Source: Deltaproteobacteria bacterium
Lineage (GTDB): Bacteria; UBA10199; JACPAL01; JACOUP01
Reading direction: 5' to 3'
Length of the DNA stretch: 64,000 nt
NCBI GenBank assembly: GCA_016177765.1
Contig: JACOUP010000008.1
Coordinates: 767,165-831,164, forward strand
This document shows, piece by piece, positions 59,889-64,000 of this stretch (positions are counted from its first letter, which is position 1; the number at the start of each line of letters is the position of its first letter). Below the pieces are notes generated by a model. It saw only the letters and a list, made by a program, of their open reading frames with translations. It was not told the DNA's origin and did not search any database. The position numbers and the translations under genes are program-made.

Positions 59889-61391
59889 ATGTCTATCCAG
59901 TGGGAACAGACAACCCGACCGATTGAAGAAACCGCCGAACTCCTGGGTGTCTTTCATTTCAGTTCAGGACCCAAGGGTGGTTTACCCTTGGGTGGTGCCG
60001 TGGCACGCCTGGACCAGCATCTCAAAGGGGCGCTTTCCCGCCTTCTTCATCAAGAAGAATTTAAAGGAAAAATAGGGGAGACCAAGCTCTTTCCAACTTA
60101 CGATCGTAAACCTCTTAACTACCTGCTCCTCATCGGTGCTGGTGAGGCGAAAAAGGGGACATTGGATACCGTTCGAAAGGGGGTTGCCCGTGCCGCCAAG
60201 GAGGCTACGCGGCTCAAGGCGAAGACCCTCGCCCTGGAATTGCCGTCCCTGACACGGGAAAGATCGACGGCCGTCGTCCAGGCGGCGGTGGAAGGGGTCC
60301 TTCTGGGGACTTATCGTTTTGGTCGTTACAAATCAGAAAATCATGTTTCCCCACTTGAAAAAGTGGTGTTCACCTCCCGCCAGAGGATGGCACCAGCCGC
60401 TTTTAATGGGGCGATTCGTCAGGGAGAGAAATTGGCCACAGCCACCAACTTTGCGAGGGACCTGATCAACACGCCGGCCTCCGATATGACCCCGCGGGTT
60501 ATTGGCCGTGAAGCGGAAAAGATTGGAAAACTCCCGCGGATTTCGGCGAAGGTTTATGGGAAGGCCGATATTGAAAAGATCGGGATGGGTTCCTTCCTCG
60601 CCGTGGCTAAGGGGAGCGCCGAACCGCCCGTCTTCGTTCATCTCCAATACAGACCGAAGGGAAAAAGTAGCGGGATCGTTGCCCTCGTTGGCAAGGGGGT
60701 CACGTTTGATTCGGGAGGGCTCTCCCTCAAAACGGCGCAGTCGATGGAGACGATGAAAGATGACATGAGCGGTGCCGCCGCCGTGCTCGCGGTTTTCAGG
60801 GCCCTCTCTGAACTGAACCCCTCGGTCACCGTCCATGGTTTTATCCCGGCCACGGAAAACATGCCTTCCGGGACTGCCGACAAACCTGGGGATATCGCCA
60901 GAAGTCTCTCCGGGAAGACCGTTGAAATTCTTAACACGGATGCGGAAGGACGGTTAATCCTTGCCGATGCGCTGACCTTTGCCCTCAAACAAAAACCGGA
61001 TCTCCTGATTGATATCGCTACATTAACCGGTGCCTGCGTTATTGCCCTCGGGGAACTTTGTGCCGGCATTCTGGGAAATGACGACACACTGATCCGGAAG
61101 ATCATTGCCGCCGGGGAAAAAACGGGTGAGAAGGTCTGGCAACTCCCCCTGATCGAGGAGTACAAGGAGGAACTCAAGACACCAATCGCCGATGTCAAAA
61201 ATGTTGGGGGTCGATGGGGAGGGACTATCAACGGGGCGCTGTTCCTCCAGGAATTTATCGGGGACCACAAACACTGGGCCCATATTGATATCGCCGGCCC
61301 CTCCTGGACGGAAAAGGATCTTGATTATTGCCCCAAAGGGGGGACCGGTTCGATGGTCCGGACCCTGCTTCAGTTTATTCTGGATTACTAA
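59889..61391 (+). CDS. pepA: Leucyl aminopeptidase (M17 family)
   Basis: 500-residue hexameric dizinc peptidase removing N-terminal residues from peptides. Metal ligands and the signature are visible: GKGVTFDSGG, KDDMSGAA, NTDAEGRLILADAL and TGACVIALG. The N-terminal macro-like domain carries residues ~27-37 (GPKGGLPLGGAVA), encoded by a dispersed element copy. No Shine-Dalgarno precedes the ATG; a TTGACT lies 36 bases upstream, but its -10 is poor. Followed four bases later by a gene of unknown function. Confidence 0.96.
   Translation: MSIQWEQTTRPIEETAELLGVFHFSSGPKGGLPLGGAVARLDQHLKGALSRLLHQEEFKGKIGETKLFPTYDRKPLNYLLLIGAGEAKKGTLDTVRKGVARAAKEATRLKAKTLALELPSLTRERSTAVVQAAVEGVLLGTYRFGRYKSENHVSPLEKVVFTSRQRMAPAAFNGAIRQGEKLATATNFARDLINTPASDMTPRVIGREAEKIGKLPRISAKVYGKADIEKIGMGSFLAVAKGSAEPPVFVHLQYRPKGKSSGIVALVGKGVTFDSGGLSLKTAQSMETMKDDMSGAAAVLAVFRALSELNPSVTVHGFIPATENMPSGTADKPGDIARSLSGKTVEILNTDAEGRLILADALTFALKQKPDLLIDIATLTGACVIALGELCAGILGNDDTLIRKIIAAGEKTGEKVWQLPLIEEYKEELKTPIADVKNVGGRWGGTINGALFLQEFIGDHKHWAHIDIAGPSWTEKDLDYCPKGGTGSMVRTLLQFILDY
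59967..59999 (+). repeat. Dispersed hairpin element copy in pepA
   Basis: CCCAAGGGTGGTTTACCCTTGGG is a larger palindrome built on the unit: arms GGGT/ACCC extended by CCCAA/TTGGG. It encodes PKGGLPLGG in frame. Confidence 0.6.
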
Positions 61392-61394
61392 TCT

Positions 61395-62063
61395 ATGCTC
61401 AAAGGGCTCGACGATTTTCTCGCCGACAGCTACGATCGCGGCGAGGTCGTCGGTTCCTGGGGTTTCAATTCCAACCTGAATTTTACCCGGATGAAACCGG
61501 AGGAGAATAACGTCTGGTTTTTCGAGCAGACATTTAATTTCTTGCGCGCCTTTTTTGGTCTTGTAGCCCCGGACAATCTGGAGATCATCACCTACAATGC
61601 GACCCAAAAGGTGGTGAAGAAAAATCTGGATCAGCAGACCTTTCTGGATGAATTAATGCTGATGATGAAAAAATTGAAAGAACCGATCTGGACACTCCGT
61701 TTGAATCTGGGGATTATCGGGTTCCTGCGGAAGTCCTGGGACCCGTCCAACCCGATCCGGATCCATATCCAGGAACCGGCCTCTCTCATTATCTGGGGAG
61801 GACCGGATGAGACCGGGTTTCAGTCTTTTTCCATCGGGTATACCTTCTTTTCTTCACAGACGCTCGAGGAAGAAGGGACGGAGCTTTGGTCGATGAACCA
61901 ACCGCTTTTGGAAAAAGGTTTAAGAAAATGGGAACAGCAGACCGGGCGAATGATTGAGGTGGTCGATTCCAACGGCGGCCTGCCGGTCTATCGGTACGGT
62001 TTCAAAAAGCCGACACAACCCTCCCCGCGAAAGACCCAGGGCAGACAACCGCTCCCTCGCTAG
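61395..62063 (+). CDS. Hypothetical protein downstream of pepA
   Basis: 222 residues, soluble, no signal peptide. It has a mixed alpha/beta look: an N-terminal acidic helix, strands around LEIITYNATQKVVKK, then IRIHIQEPASLIIWGG and SFSIGYTFFSS, ending in a Pro/Arg-rich tail (KKPTQPSPRKTQGRQP). No family recognised. It begins three bases after pepA and is probably cotranscribed; its stop is followed one base later by the convergent metG stop. Confidence 0.65.
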   Translation: MLKGLDDFLADSYDRGEVVGSWGFNSNLNFTRMKPEENNVWFFEQTFNFLRAFFGLVAPDNLEIITYNATQKVVKKNLDQQTFLDELMLMMKKLKEPIWTLRLNLGIIGFLRKSWDPSNPIRIHIQEPASLIIWGGPDETGFQSFSIGYTFFSSQTLEEEGTELWSMNQPLLEKGLRKWEQQTGRMIEVVDSNGGLPVYRYGFKKPTQPSPRKTQGRQPLPR

Positions 62064-62064
62064 C

Positions 62065-63996
62065 TTATTTGACTTTGCTCCCTGCAACAGCCTCTTTTTC
62101 CGGCGTCAGAACGATGACCTTGCCGGTGGCGGTATCGGTGGCGGCGAGCAACATCCCGTTCGATTCAATTCCCCGGATGACAGCCGGTTTAAGATTGGTG
62201 ACCACAACGACTTTTTTCCCGATCAATTCTTCGGGCGTGTAATGTTGGGCAATACCGGCAACGATCTGTCGCTCATCACCGCCGATATCGATCTGAAGGA
62301 CGAGAAGTTTATCTGCCTTTTCCACCTTGGCGGCCTGTTTGACCTCGGCGATCCTCAGTTCCAACTTTTGAAATTCAGAAAATTCAATTTGATTTTCCAT
62401 CTTGTTCTCCTTGTTGGTTGGGACAGAGGGAAGGGAGGGGGAGATATCAATCCTCGGAAATATCGGTTTTCCCGCAGTGACCTGAGTTGCGGGTGTCTTC
62501 CCCCAGCCGATATTTTTGAAAACCTGTTTTTCCCATTTTAATTTCTTTTCCAATCCCAACTGTGACCAGATCTCCCGCGAGGTTTTGGGGAGAAACGGGG
62601 CGATCAGTAGGGCAATATTTCGAAGTGAATCGGCGACGTTGTAAAGTGTTTTTTTTAATTCTTCAGTTTTCTCCTCTTTGACGAGTCGCCAGGGGGCAGA
62701 ACTATCGATATATTTATCGGTGGCCCCGATAACCTCCCAGATGGCCGCCAAGGCCTTGTGAAAATTAATATCTCCTGATTTTTGCCAGTCCACTTCCTCA
62801 CGCACAATCTTCAAGACGCCGGTTATTTTATCCTTTAAAACAGTATCCTCAGGTAGTGGCTTGGTCTTCTTCAGTGGCACAAGATGACCCTCCAGGTATT
62901 TGTTGGCCATACCCAGTGTCCGGTTCAGAAGATTGCCGATATCGTTTGCCAAATCCCCATTGTAGCGCTTTGTAAAATTGTCCCAGGTGAAATCACCATC
63001 AGCCCCAAAACTGGATTCTCTCAGGAGATAATACCTCAAGGCGTCGGCCCCGTAGCGGGGGATAATGTCCAGAGGTGTCACGATATTCCCCAAGGTCTTG
63101 CTCATCTTTTCCCCTTTAAGAAAAACAAAGCCGTGCCCGAAAACAGTTTTGGGCAACGCTAAACCGGCACTCATCAACATTGCTGGCCAAATGACACAAT
63201 GAAATCTTGTGATATCCTTCCCCACCAGATGCAACTCCGCCGGCCAGAGGCTCAGCCTCCCTATTTTTTTGTTAACAGTTTTCGATCCGTAGCCGGTTGC
63301 CGTTAAGTAATTAATCAAGGCATCGAACCAGACGTAAACCGTGTGGGAGGAATCTCCCGGAAACGGGATCCCCCAATCGAGCCCCGCCCGTGAAATACTG
63401 ATATCCTGAAGCCCCGCCTTGACGAAGTTTCTCACCTCATTCCGACGGATCTCCGGAAGGATAAACCGAGGGTGCTCTTTATAATGCTGGAGCAGCTTGT
63501 CCTGGTAGGCAGAAAGTTTAAAGAAGTAGTTTTCTTCGGAAAGCCACCTTGGTTTGCTCTTGTGGGTCGCGCAATTCCCGTCGACTAAGTCTTTTTCAAG
63601 GGTAAAGGCCTCGCAGGGTTCACAGTACCATCCCTCGTATCGTTTTTTGTAGAGGTCTTCCTTCTTCATTTTTCCAATGAAGGTGGTAACGGCGGTATAG
63701 TGTCGTTTTTCGCTCGTCTGGATGAAATCGTCGTAGGAAATCCCAAGGGAGGCCCAGATTGAGGTGAATTTTTCCTTCATCCCGTCGCAGTATTTTTTTG
63801 AGGGAAGTCCCTCTTTCTCAGCCGCCTTCTTGACACCCGCGGAGTGCTCATCATTCCCCATCTGAAAATGGACCTTGTCTCCCTCCATCCGCCGGAAACG
63901 GGCGATCGCGTCGGCACCAATCTTTTCATAGGCGGTTCCCAGATGGGGGAGGTTGTTGACGTAATCGATGGCGGTGGTGATGTAGAGCTGTCTCAT
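62065..63996 (-). CDS. metG: Methionyl-tRNA synthetase
   Basis: 643-residue class I synthetase charging tRNA-Met. The HIGH equivalent is PHLGTAYEKIGAD at the N-terminus and KMSKS is KMSKT (GEKMSKTLGN). Zinc-knuckle cysteines are CEPCEAF and the later NCATH. The anticodon-binding helical domain follows, then a C-terminal EMAP/Trbp111-like tRNA-binding domain (~540-643; FQKLELRIAEVKQAAKVEKADKL, cited in part). The linker is Pro/Lys-rich. The gene is complete, its ATG four bases from the window edge. Confidence 0.97.
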   Translation of the reverse strand: MRQLYITTAIDYVNNLPHLGTAYEKIGADAIARFRRMEGDKVHFQMGNDEHSAGVKKAAEKEGLPSKKYCDGMKEKFTSIWASLGISYDDFIQTSEKRHYTAVTTFIGKMKKEDLYKKRYEGWYCEPCEAFTLEKDLVDGNCATHKSKPRWLSEENYFFKLSAYQDKLLQHYKEHPRFILPEIRRNEVRNFVKAGLQDISISRAGLDWGIPFPGDSSHTVYVWFDALINYLTATGYGSKTVNKKIGRLSLWPAELHLVGKDITRFHCVIWPAMLMSAGLALPKTVFGHGFVFLKGEKMSKTLGNIVTPLDIIPRYGADALRYYLLRESSFGADGDFTWDNFTKRYNGDLANDIGNLLNRTLGMANKYLEGHLVPLKKTKPLPEDTVLKDKITGVLKIVREEVDWQKSGDINFHKALAAIWEVIGATDKYIDSSAPWRLVKEEKTEELKKTLYNVADSLRNIALLIAPFLPKTSREIWSQLGLEKKLKWEKQVFKNIGWGKTPATQVTAGKPIFPRIDISPSLPSVPTNKENKMENQIEFSEFQKLELRIAEVKQAAKVEKADKLLVLQIDIGGDERQIVAGIAQHYTPEELIGKKVVVVTNLKPAVIRGIESNGMLLAATDTATGKVIVLTPEKEAVAGSKVK

Positions 63997-64000
63997 CTGG

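Noticed and set aside
1-64000. tRNA, rRNA, transposase or prophage genes
   Set aside because: No cloverleaf, rRNA or transposase/integrase motifs were recognised by eye; the palindromic repeats occur without a mobile-element gene in the window. A tRNA scan was not possible.

Overview
The window reads as one stretch of chromosome from a Gram-negative bacterium with a meso-diaminopimelate-type cell wall. The evidence is MurE with its DNPR motif, Mpl, outer-membrane beta-barrels, an Omp85/TamB pair and lipoproteins with clear lipoboxes. No 16S rRNA, tRNA or other direct taxonomic marker was recognised. Gene content, a mitochondrial-type EF-G and a sigma-54 promoter suggest a deltaproteobacterium-like or candidate-lineage organism; this is inference.

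Layout. 1-6000: tail of a beta-CASP nuclease, a zinc/iron CDF efflux pump, YjbQ and a very long unrecognised protein. 6000-7300: a VapBC toxin-antitoxin pair with a palindromic operator, two tiny genes behind a near-perfect sigma-54 promoter, and a 165-nt structured element. 7300-15300: polyprenyl synthase, a lipase-like hydrolase with glycerol kinase, an ion antiporter, RluB-type pseudouridine synthase and EF-G. 15300-20700: CspA, an unknown protein, a YihY-family membrane protein and a feoB / zinc-ribbon / DtxR-FeoA operon behind a Fur-box promoter.

20700-40070 is a complete division and cell-wall (dcw) cluster, read on the minus strand: mraZ, a STAS protein, rsmH, ftsL, ftsI, murE, murF, mraY, murD, ftsW, murG, murC, murB, ddl, ftsQ, ftsA, ftsZ, and then an MltD-type transglycosylase. 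Most junctions overlap by a few bases. Its promoter carries three MraZ boxes at exact 10-bp spacing.

40200-47700: a ferredoxin and HisG, lipoproteins and an outer-membrane protein, then E1-alpha, E1-beta and E2 of a 2-oxoacid dehydrogenase with no E3. 47700-57000: a murein-recycling and envelope operon (LdcA, a class-C serine hydrolase, Mpl, TamB-like, and an Omp85 with seven POTRA domains). 57000-64000: an OmpL-like porin, RidA, a methyltransferase, PepA, an unknown protein and MetG.

The most striking signal is a dispersed hairpin element, GGGTG-NNN-CACCC in a 15-bp unit. It occurs singly or in tandem, mostly in frame inside essential genes (ftsI, tamB twice, rsmH, pepA, the end of yihY), where it encodes Gly-Asp/Gly-Ser-Pro-Lys repeats, and also outside genes. 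A second theme is that several operon-first genes have promoter-like hexamers ending only 7-10 bases before the start codon and no Shine-Dalgarno, suggesting leaderless mRNAs.
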